A DNA stretch of 64,000 bases from Acidobacteriota bacterium. Its GTDB lineage: Bacteria > Acidobacteriota > Polarisedimenticolia > J045. The stretch lies in contig JALOKP010000001.1 of NCBI GenBank assembly GCA_025456425.1, positions 1 through 64,000 on the forward strand, in the 5' to 3' direction. Below are positions 18,689 to 28,279 of the stretch, piece after piece (position 1 is the first letter of the stretch; each line of letters opens with the position of its first letter). Under the pieces are notes generated by a model. The model worked only from the letters and a program-made list of their open reading frames with translations. It did no database searches and was not told the DNA's origin. Position numbers and translations under genes: made by a program.

Positions 18689-20320
18689 ATGTTCGTCAGC
18701 AGCAGTAGGTCGGGGCCGCTTCCGATCCGGTTCGCCGCAGCGGGCTTCGCCTGCGCCGCGGCGCTGGCGCTCGCGGCGCCGCCCTCTCCGGGATGCACCC
18801 CGAGCTTCGTCCAGGCCGACGCCGTCGTCGACCTTCACCGGGTGGAGCGCGGTCTGCCGGGTGCGGCGATCGCGGTCTTCGACGGCGCGGGAGCGTCGTA
18901 TCACGAGCGGTTCTTCGGGACATACGGGCCCGGCACTTTCGTGCCGATCGCATCCGCGAGCAAGGTCGTGTCGGCGAGCGTCATCATGAGCCTCGTCGAC
19001 GACGGTACGATGTCGCTCGACGACACGATCGCCGACTACCTGCCGCAGTACGCGGGGACGCCGAACGGCTCGATCACGCTGCGGCAGGCGTTCAGCCAGA
19101 CCTCCGGACTCTGGAACGATGAGTGGCCTTGCGTCGCCGACCCCGGCGCGACGCTGGCGGACTGCACGATCGACATCCTCGACCGCGCGCCGCGCGTCTC
19201 CGCGCCCGGGGCGACGTTCTTCTACGGCAGCAACTCGATGCACGTCGCAGGCCGGATGGCCGAGATCGCGTACTGCAACCGGTTCCCGGCGAACTGCGTC
19301 GGGCTCGGCTCGGGCGCCGTCTGGCGCCGCATCTTCGCCGAGCGCGTGCGCGACCCGCTCGGCATCGGGATGTTCTACAACAGCACGACGAACCCACGGA
19401 TCGACGGCGGGGTCATCAGCCGCTTGTCCGACTACCGTACGCTCTGGCGCATGATCATGAACGGCGGCGAGGTGGACGGTGTGCGGATCCTCTCGCCCGA
19501 GGCCGTGCAGGAGATCACGCGCGACCAGACGCGCGGGGCGGCGCTGTACTACTCCGCCGCCCAGCCCTACAACCGCTACGGCCTCGGCATGTGGCGATTC
19601 AATCCCGACTCCCGGGGCGTGCCGCGCGTGCTCAGCGACCCGGGGCGCTTCGGGTTCCACCCGTTCTGGCAGATCGCGACCGGGATGGGCGGCATCGTGA
19701 TGATCAACGACCCGCAGGGCGCGGGACCGGGGGGCGGGCGCCACGTTGCGAACCAGGTCGAGCGGATCGTGCACGACCGGACCGCCGGAGGGGCCACCAC
19801 CGACCGGGACGGCGACGGCGTGTGCGACGCGGCCGACCTGTGTCCCGGCGTGGCCGATCCGGCGCAGACGGATGGCGACGGGGACGGTGCCGGCGACGCG
19901 TGCGACGACGCACCGGCGACTCGTCGGGCGTGGAGCGCGCCCGGCGAGACGGGCATCCTGGTCTTCTACCCGGCGGGCGGCTGCCTGTCGGTCTCCTACA
20001 GCCAGCAGACCGGCGCGATCACGTGCCTGCCCACCGAGAACGTGCTCGACTGGTACCAGCCGGACGAGCCCGGCGCGATCGTGACCGACCTCAGGTACGA
20101 CGTGATCCGGAGCTCGGACCCCGCGGAGTTCACGGCGGGCGCGTCGTGCGAGGCCTCGTCCATCGAACGCAACGGGCCGTTCAACGACGCGTACATGGTC
20201 CTGGACCCTATCGCCGGGAGCCTCTTCGCATACCTGGCGCGGGCGCGCGGCCCGGGTGCTGTCGGCCCGGCAGGTTTTGCGAGCGACGGCAGCGCGATCG
20301 CGGCACGGGACTGCCCCTGA
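18689..20320 (+). CDS. Secreted beta-lactamase-fold serine hydrolase with TSP3 linker and Cys-Pro C-terminus
   Basis: 543 residues from ATG 18689, five bases after GGAGG; an in-frame GTG at 18677 is less well placed. A signal peptide is visible (residues ~13-35). The N-terminal ~340 residues match the beta-lactamase/DD-peptidase/esterase (class C, EstB-like) fold: SxxK is S89-A-S-K92 in PIASASKVVS, and the Tyr motif is Y180-GSN183 rather than the usual YxN. LSDYRTLWRMIMNGG is typical of this family. A thrombospondin type-3 Ca-binding segment follows (DRDGDGVCDAADLCP then DGDGDGAGDACDD), then a C-terminal module with YDVIRSSD... YLARARG...GFASDG ending in DCP. Substrate is unknown: it could be an esterase, a peptidase on peptidoglycan or an antibiotic hydrolase. 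The extra linker and tail suggest surface display. Confidence 0.85.
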   Translation: MFVSSSRSGPLPIRFAAAGFACAAALALAAPPSPGCTPSFVQADAVVDLHRVERGLPGAAIAVFDGAGASYHERFFGTYGPGTFVPIASASKVVSASVIMSLVDDGTMSLDDTIADYLPQYAGTPNGSITLRQAFSQTSGLWNDEWPCVADPGATLADCTIDILDRAPRVSAPGATFFYGSNSMHVAGRMAEIAYCNRFPANCVGLGSGAVWRRIFAERVRDPLGIGMFYNSTTNPRIDGGVISRLSDYRTLWRMIMNGGEVDGVRILSPEAVQEITRDQTRGAALYYSAAQPYNRYGLGMWRFNPDSRGVPRVLSDPGRFGFHPFWQIATGMGGIVMINDPQGAGPGGGRHVANQVERIVHDRTAGGATTDRDGDGVCDAADLCPGVADPAQTDGDGDGAGDACDDAPATRRAWSAPGETGILVFYPAGGCLSVSYSQQTGAITCLPTENVLDWYQPDEPGAIVTDLRYDVIRSSDPAEFTAGASCEASSIERNGPFNDAYMVLDPIAGSLFAYLARARGPGAVGPAGFASDGSAIAARDCP

Positions 20321-20327
20321 CGCAGGA

Positions 20328-20358
20328 GTCGTCGCATCCTCCGGCCCATGGCGACGAC
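20328..20358. terminator. Bidirectional hairpin between convergent genes
   Basis: GTCGTCGC (20328-20335) pairs with GCGACGAC (20351-20358) across a 15-base loop in the 55-base gap between two converging genes. It lacks a T-tract on either side, so its role as a shared transcript end is inferred from position. Confidence 0.4.
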
Positions 20359-20375
20359 AGGAAGGGCGGGCGAGA

Positions 20376-23300
20376 TCAGGGCCCCTCGTCCGAAGCAGCC
20401 TGCTTCTTCAGCTCCGTCTTCGTCGCCCGCCACTGGGCGATCTCCTCGTCCACGTAGGCGTCGAGGTCCTCCGGCGGGTCCGGGCCGAGCCGCGCGTACC
20501 AGTGACGCGCTCCGAGCAGGTCGAGCTCGGTCTTCTTTCCGCCCAGGCCGATCCCGACACCGATCCAGTCGTAGACGATGAGGAGCTGTCCCGCCGGCTT
20601 CCTGTCGTCGACCTGCAGCCGGGCCTTGGCCTGCGCGCGGTTGCTGACGATCTCCAGGTCCTTCACCTCGACCCGCTCCGGGCTGTAGGAGACGACGGCG
20701 CTGCCCGAGACGTCGCTGACGTCCATCGCGCGGGCGAGAAAGCGCGGGAGGTGCGTTCGCGAGGTGAAGAACTGCACGATCGGGGCGGTGTCGCGCATCT
20801 TCAAGGAGACATCGCCTGCGGCGGTGATCTCCCCCTTCAGGACGAGATCCGCGTCGTCGACGCCGACGTTCGCCCACCAGCCGGTGGTCCAGTCGCCGCG
20901 CCCGGTCTCGCCACCCGCGACATCGAACTGCGACAGGCCGACCGTCGCCCCGTCGATCTTGAAACTGCCGGCGAGCAGGTCGCCATCGGACAGCGGCACG
21001 TCGACTGCGACGTCGCCGACGAAGTCGTAGCCCGGTGCCGACATCGCCAGCCGTTCGCCGCGGACCCGGATCGAGCCGTTCCCGTCCTTGCCGCCGGAGG
21101 AGCCCGCCAGCTCGGCGTCGACGCGCGCGCTGCCGTCCGTGAAGACCACGCCGGTACCCTTCGGCAGCAGCCCGTTGAGGCCGACGATCGTGTCCAGGCG
21201 CGCGTTGCGGAGCGCGACCTTCACGTCGACGTCCTTCGGTGCCTTCCCGAGCTGCAGCTCGCGCGTGCGGGCCTGGAGCGTCACCCCCTCGGCCTCGGCC
21301 AGCCCCTCTGTCCTCCTGCGCGAGACCTTCACGTCGGTCAGCTCGGCCTCCAGCTCCCCGAACTCGCCCCCTGCGTCGCTGCCGATCCAGGCCCGGACGT
21401 TCGCGTCGCCGCCGGCGCGGAAGTCGGTGACCGTCAGCGCCAGGTCGTCCAGCTGGAGCGTGGCGCTGGAGCCCGGCATCAGCGAGCCCTTCTCGGCAAC
21501 CGCCTCCAGCGTGACGAAGCCGATCCCGCCCTCGAACTCCAACCACTGGACGTTCTTCAGCAGGTTGTTCAGAGCGCGCAGCCCGGCAGCGGTGCGGGCC
21601 GTGAGCAGGGCGCGCCCCGAGGTCACGGGCAGGATCCCGCCGCGCTCGCGGGTCCCGTAGTCGTACGGTCCCAACGTCGCCTTGCCGGCGACGGTGGCGC
21701 GCGCCAAGAGCGCCGTGCCATCGATGTCGAGATCGAGGTGCGGGAAGTCGACCGTGTCGCAGTCCAGCAGGAACTGGCTCCCCGGGCCCAGCGCCAGGTT
21801 TCCCGCGATGCGCGCGGTCCCGGCCAGGGCCAGGTCGAGCCGCACGGTGTCCGGCCCGATCTCCTCCTGGACTTTCCGGGGCAGGGGATCGTCGAGGCGC
21901 GCCACATCGTCCAGGTTCAGCTCCGTCATCGAGAGCGTGAAGTCGAACGCCTTGCGCGGCCCCTGCAGCGCGCCCAGTGGAGCGTGCGCCGTCAGCACGA
22001 GGCGCTCGCCGCGGCCCGCCGCGGTCTCGGCTTCTGGGTGCGTGACGCTGATCCCGGTGAGGGTCGTCTCCAGCGCCAGCTCGTTCTCCGGTTTCACCTG
22101 GGCCGTCAGGTCGACCGCCGCTCGCGCCACCACGCCCGATGCGGTGACCTCGAGGCCGTCGCTCCGGACGGCGACGCGCGAGCCGGGGAGGGCCACTCCG
22201 TGCTCCAGCGAGACGTCGGCGGCGAGGTTCACGGCGTCCCCGCCGAACGCGACCTGTGCGTCGGCCGGCAGCAGCGCGCGCAGCCCCGCCAGTCCGGCCG
22301 GCGTGCGGGCGTCGAGCTGCACGCGCCCGGACAGCGACTCCAGCAGCCGCCTGCCGTCGATCCGCCTCGACAGTGCAACCGGGCCCAGCGTGCCGCGGGT
22401 CGCCAGGCGCAGCTCGTCCAGCAGCGGCTGCCCGTCGAGCCGGACTGCGAGCCCCGGGACCTCCAGCGGTCCCCACCGCAGGAGCGTGGCGCCCGCGGTC
22501 GTCGTCACGCCGGCGTCGACGAGCACCGGGCCCGCTGTCGTCGCCGACAGCGCCCGAGCGCGCGGTCCGACCGCGCCGTCGTAACGCAGCCCGGAAAGGT
22601 CGCCGACAATCGAGAGCTGCCGCGGCAGGCCGCGAAGCGTGATGCCGTCCGCGGCCGCCTTCAGGGCGACCCGCTCGCCGCGCATCACCGCGGCGCCGGC
22701 CGCCGGGAGGCGCAGCACGAGCCCGCCGAGCACGACGTCGGCTCTGCCCGCCCCGTCGCCGGTCAGCACGGCGTCCAGGTCGATCGCCCCGAGCGCCTCG
22801 AGCCCCTTCCCGGCCCGCACACCGACGCGATCGGACCGCAGCGACAGCGTCGAGCCGGCCGCCGGCCGGCCCCGGTCCACGGCGCCCTTCAGCGCGACGC
22901 GCACCGGCCCGCCCGAGAGCGAGAACCCGGCGCGCGGCCCCAGGATCGGCTGCAGCGCGGCCAGTTCCGGGCCGGCCATGAGCTCCAGGTCGACGGTCCC
23001 GGAGATCGTAGAAGCCCACGCGCCCCGCGACGCGCTGTCCTTCGGAATCGGCCCGACGCTCCCGGTGCTGGCCAGGCGCCCCCTGTCGACGATCGTCCGC
23101 CCGTCTGCCGTCGCCCTCAGCCCGGAGAACTCGACCGGGCCCCAGCGCGCGGAGAACCCGCCCCCGTCGCCCAGCTCGACCTGGCCCGCGGCGCGTGCGT
23201 TCCCCTCCAGGGCCACGTCGAGGCGCGGCCCGACGCGCCCGCGGGTGCGGTCCGGTGGCAGGTCGAGCAGGTTGTCGATCCGCAGGTCCGCCACCGTCAC

Positions 23301-24476
23301 GCCGAGGTCGGCCCGCTTCGGCCGCACCCCCAGCGCGAGTCCCGGCAGGCCGGCGACGGCGTGCAGCGTGCGCGCGCCCGCGACCTCCACCGTCCCGTCG
23401 CGCCCCTCCGCGCGCACCCGCAGGCCATCCAGCGCCAGGTCGAGGTCCAACCCGCGCGCCGGCCCCACGCCGCCGATCGTCGCCGCAAGGCGCAGCGCCG
23501 CGCTCGCGTGCAGTCCTCGGAACGAGGCGTCGCCGCGCGCGGTCGAGAGGTCGACCCGCGTCCCGGGAACCAGCGCCCCGGATTCCATCCGCACCGCAAC
23601 CGTGTACTCGAGCGGCTCTCCGGCCAGGGACAGCCCCGCGACACCCGCCAGCAGCGGCTGCACGGCAGCGAGCCCGCGCGACGTGATCCCCTTCAGGTCG
23701 GCCAGGCCGGAAAAGTGCGACAGCAGCCGGGCGACGTCCTCCTCGTCGGACTCGAACGGCGTGATCCTGCCGGTTGAGCGCAGCTCGGCAGCGGGCAGCA
23801 CGGTCTCGTTCCGGAAGAGCAGCTCGAGTGCCGGGAAGTCGCACTCGTCCCAGCGGACTTCGACCCGCCGGGCCGGGCCGATCGTGAACGCGCCACGCAC
23901 CGTGCCGGGGCCCTTCACCCGCACGGACTGGTACCAGAACTCCCGGACTTCCAGGACCTCGACCGCCTCGATCACGAACCTCCACTGCGACGGCGGCCGG
24001 AATTTCCGCGGGACCCGCAGGCTGAACGGCAGCCCCTCGATCGGCGGGACGAAGGGCTCGGACGCCCGCTGCTCCTCCGCGGTCTCGGGGCGCGAACGCA
24101 GCCAGACCTTCGGGCCCCGAACCTTGCCCTTCAGGATCCGGACCTCCTTCGCGAGGAGCGGCAGCGGGTTCGCCACCGCCCAGACCCTGTCGGCCGTGAT
24201 CTGGAGCTGGCTGCGCGAGGCCTGGTTGCGGACCGACACGCCGTAGGCCAGTACGTGGCCCGGGAAGAAGGTGAAGGCCCGCCGGTATGTGATGAGCAGC
24301 TTCTCGGGGCGCTTGTTCGTCAGCGACTCGATGAAGGGCGTCTGCAGCAACAGGTTGGCGGCCACCAGGTAGACAGCGCAAAGGCCGACGACGCTCAGGA
24401 CCAGGGCACGCAGAATCCTGCGGCCGCGGCCGATCGGCCGATCCGCCTGCTCCTCGCCCTCGCTCCCGCCCGGCAT
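20376..24476 (-). CDS. AsmA/TamB-like membrane-anchored envelope protein
   Basis: 1366 residues. A basic cytoplasmic start (GRGRRILRAL) leads into one transmembrane helix (~21-43), and the remainder is a very long periplasmic region built from beta-rich repeats such as GD.SL, V.LRL.GL.V and 'AGLRAL...P' units repeated every ~100 residues. This layout, with long repeated beta segments about fatty-substrate-groove proteins, is that of the AsmA/TamB/YhdP superfamily, which bridges inner and outer membrane and handles phospholipid transport or outer-membrane assembly. Family membership is from pattern recognition, not from a catalytic motif. No Shine-Dalgarno precedes ATG 24476; a CATAAT -10-like element ends only 10 bases before it, which fits a leaderless transcript. 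It faces an outer-membrane barrel gene on the other strand. Confidence 0.7.
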   Translation of the reverse strand: MPGGSEGEEQADRPIGRGRRILRALVLSVVGLCAVYLVAANLLLQTPFIESLTNKRPEKLLITYRRAFTFFPGHVLAYGVSVRNQASRSQLQITADRVWAVANPLPLLAKEVRILKGKVRGPKVWLRSRPETAEEQRASEPFVPPIEGLPFSLRVPRKFRPPSQWRFVIEAVEVLEVREFWYQSVRVKGPGTVRGAFTIGPARRVEVRWDECDFPALELLFRNETVLPAAELRSTGRITPFESDEEDVARLLSHFSGLADLKGITSRGLAAVQPLLAGVAGLSLAGEPLEYTVAVRMESGALVPGTRVDLSTARGDASFRGLHASAALRLAATIGGVGPARGLDLDLALDGLRVRAEGRDGTVEVAGARTLHAVAGLPGLALGVRPKRADLGVTVADLRIDNLLDLPPDRTRGRVGPRLDVALEGNARAAGQVELGDGGGFSARWGPVEFSGLRATADGRTIVDRGRLASTGSVGPIPKDSASRGAWASTISGTVDLELMAGPELAALQPILGPRAGFSLSGGPVRVALKGAVDRGRPAAGSTLSLRSDRVGVRAGKGLEALGAIDLDAVLTGDGAGRADVVLGGLVLRLPAAGAAVMRGERVALKAAADGITLRGLPRQLSIVGDLSGLRYDGAVGPRARALSATTAGPVLVDAGVTTTAGATLLRWGPLEVPGLAVRLDGQPLLDELRLATRGTLGPVALSRRIDGRRLLESLSGRVQLDARTPAGLAGLRALLPADAQVAFGGDAVNLAADVSLEHGVALPGSRVAVRSDGLEVTASGVVARAAVDLTAQVKPENELALETTLTGISVTHPEAETAAGRGERLVLTAHAPLGALQGPRKAFDFTLSMTELNLDDVARLDDPLPRKVQEEIGPDTVRLDLALAGTARIAGNLALGPGSQFLLDCDTVDFPHLDLDIDGTALLARATVAGKATLGPYDYGTRERGGILPVTSGRALLTARTAAGLRALNNLLKNVQWLEFEGGIGFVTLEAVAEKGSLMPGSSATLQLDDLALTVTDFRAGGDANVRAWIGSDAGGEFGELEAELTDVKVSRRRTEGLAEAEGVTLQARTRELQLGKAPKDVDVKVALRNARLDTIVGLNGLLPKGTGVVFTDGSARVDAELAGSSGGKDGNGSIRVRGERLAMSAPGYDFVGDVAVDVPLSDGDLLAGSFKIDGATVGLSQFDVAGGETGRGDWTTGWWANVGVDDADLVLKGEITAAGDVSLKMRDTAPIVQFFTSRTHLPRFLARAMDVSDVSGSAVVSYSPERVEVKDLEIVSNRAQAKARLQVDDRKPAGQLLIVYDWIGVGIGLGGKKTELDLLGARHWYARLGPDPPEDLDAYVDEEIAQWRATKTELKKQAASDEGP

Positions 24477-24620
24477 CTGGAGGGGATTATGGGGTGGGGG
24501 CGGCGACCCCGACTAGCCCCGGCGACGGCCCCGCGTCAGGCCAACGACAGCCAGTTGGTGCTAACCTTTGCCCGTACGGAGACGCGGGACGCTTCGCCGG
24601 CCCGCCACACAGGAGAGCTC

Positions 24621-25496
24621 ATGACGATCCCGCTGCCCTTGTGCCGCACTGCGGTCGCGGCCGTTGCCTCGGCCGCTCTCTTCGCCTTCCTGGCGCTGCC
24701 CGCGGCTGCCGCCGACGAGTCGGCCGGCCCCCGGCCCGCGCGCGTGCTGTCCGATACCTGGCACTTCGAACTCGGCGGGCTCTGGGCCAACTTCAACTCG
24801 TCCCTCCAGCTCAGCAAAGGCAAGGTCATCGGGACCGCCATCAACCTCGAGGACGACCTGGACCTCTCGTCGGACACGACGACATGGAACCTCAACGGGT
24901 CCTGGCGCTTCGGGAGCGCCAGCTCCCTCGGTTTCGCCTATACCTCGTTCAACCGCGACGGCAGCAACAAGCTCGACCGGACGTTCACGGTCGGCGACAC
25001 CGTCTTCGACGTCGACGCGAAGATCGACACCGAAGTGGATCTCGACTTCCTGCAGCTCTATTACCGGTGGTCGGCGATCAACAGCGGGAAGACCGAGGCC
25101 GGCTTCTCGTTCGGCCTCAGCACCTACAAGATCAGCGCTTCGATCGCCGGCGAGGGGACCGTGACCGAGGGGGGCGAGTCGACCTTCCGCAAGCAAGCTC
25201 AGGAAGGAGAGGACATCACCGCCCCGATCCCGGTGGTCGGCCTGTTCATCAATTACGCGTTCACGCCGAACCTGATCCTGATGGCCGACGCGAATTTCTT
25301 CCGCATCGACGTGGGCGACATCTCGGGCAGCGTCATCTCCAGCCAGGCCAAGCTGGACTACTACTTCACTAGGAACATCGGCGCCGGCGTCAGCGTCTTC
25401 GGGAACTACGTCCGGGCCGACGTGTCGGGTGACACCGACTGGACCATCGGGCTCAACCAGAACGGTTTCGGCGCCCACCTGTCGTGCGTGTTCTGA
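24621..25496 (+). CDS. Outer-membrane beta-barrel protein
   Basis: 291 residues from ATG 24621 with AGGAG five bases upstream; the open frame extends further upstream but without a start signal. A signal peptide ends near AAA-ADES (~residue 31). The mature part alternates hydrophobic and polar residues in short strands (WHFELGGLWANFNSSL, LGFAYTSFNRD, LQLYYRWSAI, AGFSFGLSTYKIS, LKYRA-type turns) and ends in Phe (LSCVF), as expected for a Bam-assembled barrel of about 10-12 strands. Acidic turn DLEDDLDLSSDTTTWNL resembles small outer-membrane proteins of unknown function found in Gram-negatives. It is divergent from an AsmA/TamB-like gene, so both may serve envelope upkeep. Role as porin or structural protein is unknown. 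Confidence 0.8.
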   Translation: MTIPLPLCRTAVAAVASAALFAFLALPAAAADESAGPRPARVLSDTWHFELGGLWANFNSSLQLSKGKVIGTAINLEDDLDLSSDTTTWNLNGSWRFGSASSLGFAYTSFNRDGSNKLDRTFTVGDTVFDVDAKIDTEVDLDFLQLYYRWSAINSGKTEAGFSFGLSTYKISASIAGEGTVTEGGESTFRKQAQEGEDITAPIPVVGLFINYAFTPNLILMADANFFRIDVGDISGSVISSQAKLDYYFTRNIGAGVSVFGNYVRADVSGDTDWTIGLNQNGFGAHLSCVF

Positions 25497-25575
25497 CGCC
25501 AGTGCCTTCACCCGCGTTCTGATCGCGGCCGCAGGCGCCCCGCGGTGGTCGGGGCGCGTGCGATAATCCCGGCCG

Positions 25576-28125
25576 ATGTCGAACCCGAACGGACCTCCGC
25601 ACGACGATCCCGGGAAGACTTCGACGCACCTCCCCGGGCAAGGGGGCTCCTCGGCGCCGACCGGGTCCGGCCAGGGGGTCCTCCCGGCCGGGCCAGGGCC
25701 GGCGATCGGGCCCTACCGGTTGATCCGGCAGATCGGTGAGGGCGGGATGGGCCAGGTCTGGCTCGCCGAGCAGACCGAGCCGGTCACGCGTCGGGTCGCC
25801 CTCAAGCTGGTGCGCGCGGGCCGCTTCGACGCGGCCCTGCTCGGCCGCTTCGAGGCCGAGCGGCAGGCCCTGGCGATCATGGAGCACCCGGCGATCGCCA
25901 AGGTCTTCGACGCCGGCTCGACGCCTGACGGGCAGCCGTACTTCGTCATGGAGTACGTCGACGGCCAGCCGATCACCGAGTACTGCGACGCCAGGCAGCT
26001 CCCGCTGCCGGCGCGACTCGCCCTGTTCATGCAGGTCTGCGAGGGAGTGCAGCACGCGCACCTCAAGGCGATCATCCACCGCGACCTGAAACCCTCCAAC
26101 GTGCTGGTGACGGAGATCGACGGGAGGCCGGCGCCGCGGATCATCGACTTCGGCATCGCCAAGGCGATCGACCCCGTGGGGCGTGAGGCGACCCAGGCGA
26201 CGAGCGCCGGGAGCGTGATCGGCACGCTGGGGTATATGAGTCCCGAGCAGGCCGATCCGCGCATCGCCGACATCGACACGCGGACCGACGTCTATGCGCT
26301 GGGCGTGATCCTGTTCGAGCTGCTCACCGGGGCGCGGCCATTCGAAGTGCACCGTGCGCCGCTCGACGAGGTGCTGCGGCGGCTGCGCGAGGACGATCCG
26401 CCCCCGCTGATCACCGCGATGTCGAAGGACACCGGCACTGCCGGAACGACGGCCGAGCGTCGCGGCGTGGACCTCAAGCGGCTGGCCGGGATGCTGAGGG
26501 GCGACCTGGACAGCATCACGCGCAAGGCGCTCGCCCGCGAACGGGACCGGCGCTACGCCACTCCGCTCGAGCTGGCCGCCGACCTGCAGCGCCACCTGAG
26601 CGACCTGCCGGTCGAGGCGAGGCCTGCGAGCACGCTGTACCTGGTGCGCAAGCACGTGCGGCGGCACCGCTTCGGCATCGCCGCCGGGGCTTTGGTGCTG
26701 ATGCTGCTCGTCGGGTTCGCGATCGCGCAGGCGGTGCAGCTGCGACGCATCACGCGCGAGCGCGACCGGGCCGACCGGATCGCGGACTTCATGACCAGCA
26801 TCTTCCGCGTCGTCCACCCCAGCGAAGCGCGCGGCAGGAGCGTTTCGGCGCGCGAGGTGCTCGACCGCGCCGCGCGCGAGATCGCCGCGACGCCGGATCT
26901 CGACCCGGTCGTCCGGGCGCGGTTGATGGCGACGATGGGCAGGACCTACACGGGGCTCGGCCTGTACGAGCGGGCCGAGGAGCTGCTGGCGCCGGCGGCC
27001 GAGATGCAGGCGCGCGCACTCGGCCCCGACGCGAAGGAGACGCTGGAGACGACCGCCCGGCGCGCGTTCGCGTTGTCCGGGATCGGCCGGCTCGATGAGG
27101 CCCGGGAGCTGCTGGCGGCGACGCTGGCCCGGCAGCAGGCGCTCTTCGGCCCCCATGACTCCTCGGCGCTGGTGACGATGGACGACCTGGCCCAGGTGCT
27201 CTCGAGGCAAGGAAAGCCTGCCGATGCCGAGAGACTGCTGCGGGAGGCGATCCGCGCGGGCACCGCGGCGCGGGGGGCGGATCACCCGGAGACGCTGCAC
27301 GCGCGGCGGAGCCTCGGCGCGACGCTGTACGACCAGGCGCGCTACGCCGATGCCGAGGCCTGCGAGCGCGAATCGCTGGAGATCGAGCGGCGGGTGCTGG
27401 GGCCCGATCACCCGGGGACGCTCCTGACGATGAGCAACCTGGCGCGCGCCCTCGGCCGGCTGGGGCGCCCCGCGGAGGCCGAGCAGATCAACCGCGAGGT
27501 CCACGCGGCGTCGGTGCGCGTCAACGGGCCGGATCACCGCAATACGTGGGTCGCCTTCGCCTCGATCATCGACGACGTGCGCCAGCAGGGACGCTTCGAC
27601 GAGGCGGTGAGGATGAGCCGCGAGCTGCTCGCGGCGCAGCAGCGCCTGAACCCGCCGGAGAGCCCGGATGTCCTCGAAGCGCTCGACGTGCTGGCGGTCG
27701 CGCTCGGCACGGCGGGGCAGACCACGGAGGCGGCCACGATCCAGGAGCAGGCCCTGGAACTCCGACGCAAGCAGCTGGGGCCCGATGCGCCGAGCGTCGG
27801 CGCCTCGACGCTGAACCTCGCCTTCACGCTCAGCTATGCCGGACGGCACGCCGAAGCCGATCCGTACTACCGCGAGGCGATACGCATCGCGGGAACGACC
27901 CAGCGCCAGAATGCGGTATCGGACGCCTGGCTGGGCTATGCGATGGGCGCGACGATGGCGGGGAAGAAGGACCTCGCGTTCGACTGCCTGCGCAAGTCGC
28001 TCGACAGCGGCTTCGGCTACATCGCACAGCTCGGCGCGCTGGACGACCTCAAGCCGCTGCGCGGTGATCCCCGCTACCAGGTGCTGCTCGCGGAGATCAC
28101 ATCGAGGAGCGCCGGGAAGCCCTGA
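25576..28125 (+). CDS. Transmembrane Ser/Thr protein kinase with TPR tail
   Basis: 849 residues. A PknB-type kinase domain (~residues 48-330) carries GEGGMGQVW, Lys77 (VALKLV), catalytic Asp170 (HRDLKPSN), Mg-binding Asp191 (DFGIAK) and GTLGYMSPEQ, so it should be active. A single transmembrane helix lies at ~366-388. The outside half (~400-830) is a run of tetratricopeptide repeats of the kinesin-light-chain type (ADAERLLREAI..., GPDHPGTLLTMSNLA). The kinase therefore signals from a periplasmic TPR sensor to cytoplasmic targets. No phosphatase or FHA partner lies next to it. A GATAAT -10-like element (25562-25567) ends eight bases before ATG 25576, and no ribosome site is visible, which suggests leaderless translation. 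Upstream of the kinase the N-terminus is Pro/Gly-rich and disordered. Confidence 0.92.
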   Translation: MSNPNGPPHDDPGKTSTHLPGQGGSSAPTGSGQGVLPAGPGPAIGPYRLIRQIGEGGMGQVWLAEQTEPVTRRVALKLVRAGRFDAALLGRFEAERQALAIMEHPAIAKVFDAGSTPDGQPYFVMEYVDGQPITEYCDARQLPLPARLALFMQVCEGVQHAHLKAIIHRDLKPSNVLVTEIDGRPAPRIIDFGIAKAIDPVGREATQATSAGSVIGTLGYMSPEQADPRIADIDTRTDVYALGVILFELLTGARPFEVHRAPLDEVLRRLREDDPPPLITAMSKDTGTAGTTAERRGVDLKRLAGMLRGDLDSITRKALARERDRRYATPLELAADLQRHLSDLPVEARPASTLYLVRKHVRRHRFGIAAGALVLMLLVGFAIAQAVQLRRITRERDRADRIADFMTSIFRVVHPSEARGRSVSAREVLDRAAREIAATPDLDPVVRARLMATMGRTYTGLGLYERAEELLAPAAEMQARALGPDAKETLETTARRAFALSGIGRLDEARELLAATLARQQALFGPHDSSALVTMDDLAQVLSRQGKPADAERLLREAIRAGTAARGADHPETLHARRSLGATLYDQARYADAEACERESLEIERRVLGPDHPGTLLTMSNLARALGRLGRPAEAEQINREVHAASVRVNGPDHRNTWVAFASIIDDVRQQGRFDEAVRMSRELLAAQQRLNPPESPDVLEALDVLAVALGTAGQTTEAATIQEQALELRRKQLGPDAPSVGASTLNLAFTLSYAGRHAEADPYYREAIRIAGTTQRQNAVSDAWLGYAMGATMAGKKDLAFDCLRKSLDSGFGYIAQLGALDDLKPLRGDPRYQVLLAEITSRSAGKP

Positions 28126-28279
28126 ACGACCGGGGTGGGGCCCGGCGCCGGGGATCGCGGGCCGGCGTTCGAACATCCCAGGTCGGCGTCCCTGTTACTG
28201 GTGCGGCGCCAGCGGGATGGGAGTACCCTTAGGGCGGTGTCGTACCGAGCAGATCGGGGGCCCCATGGAGGTGACTGTC

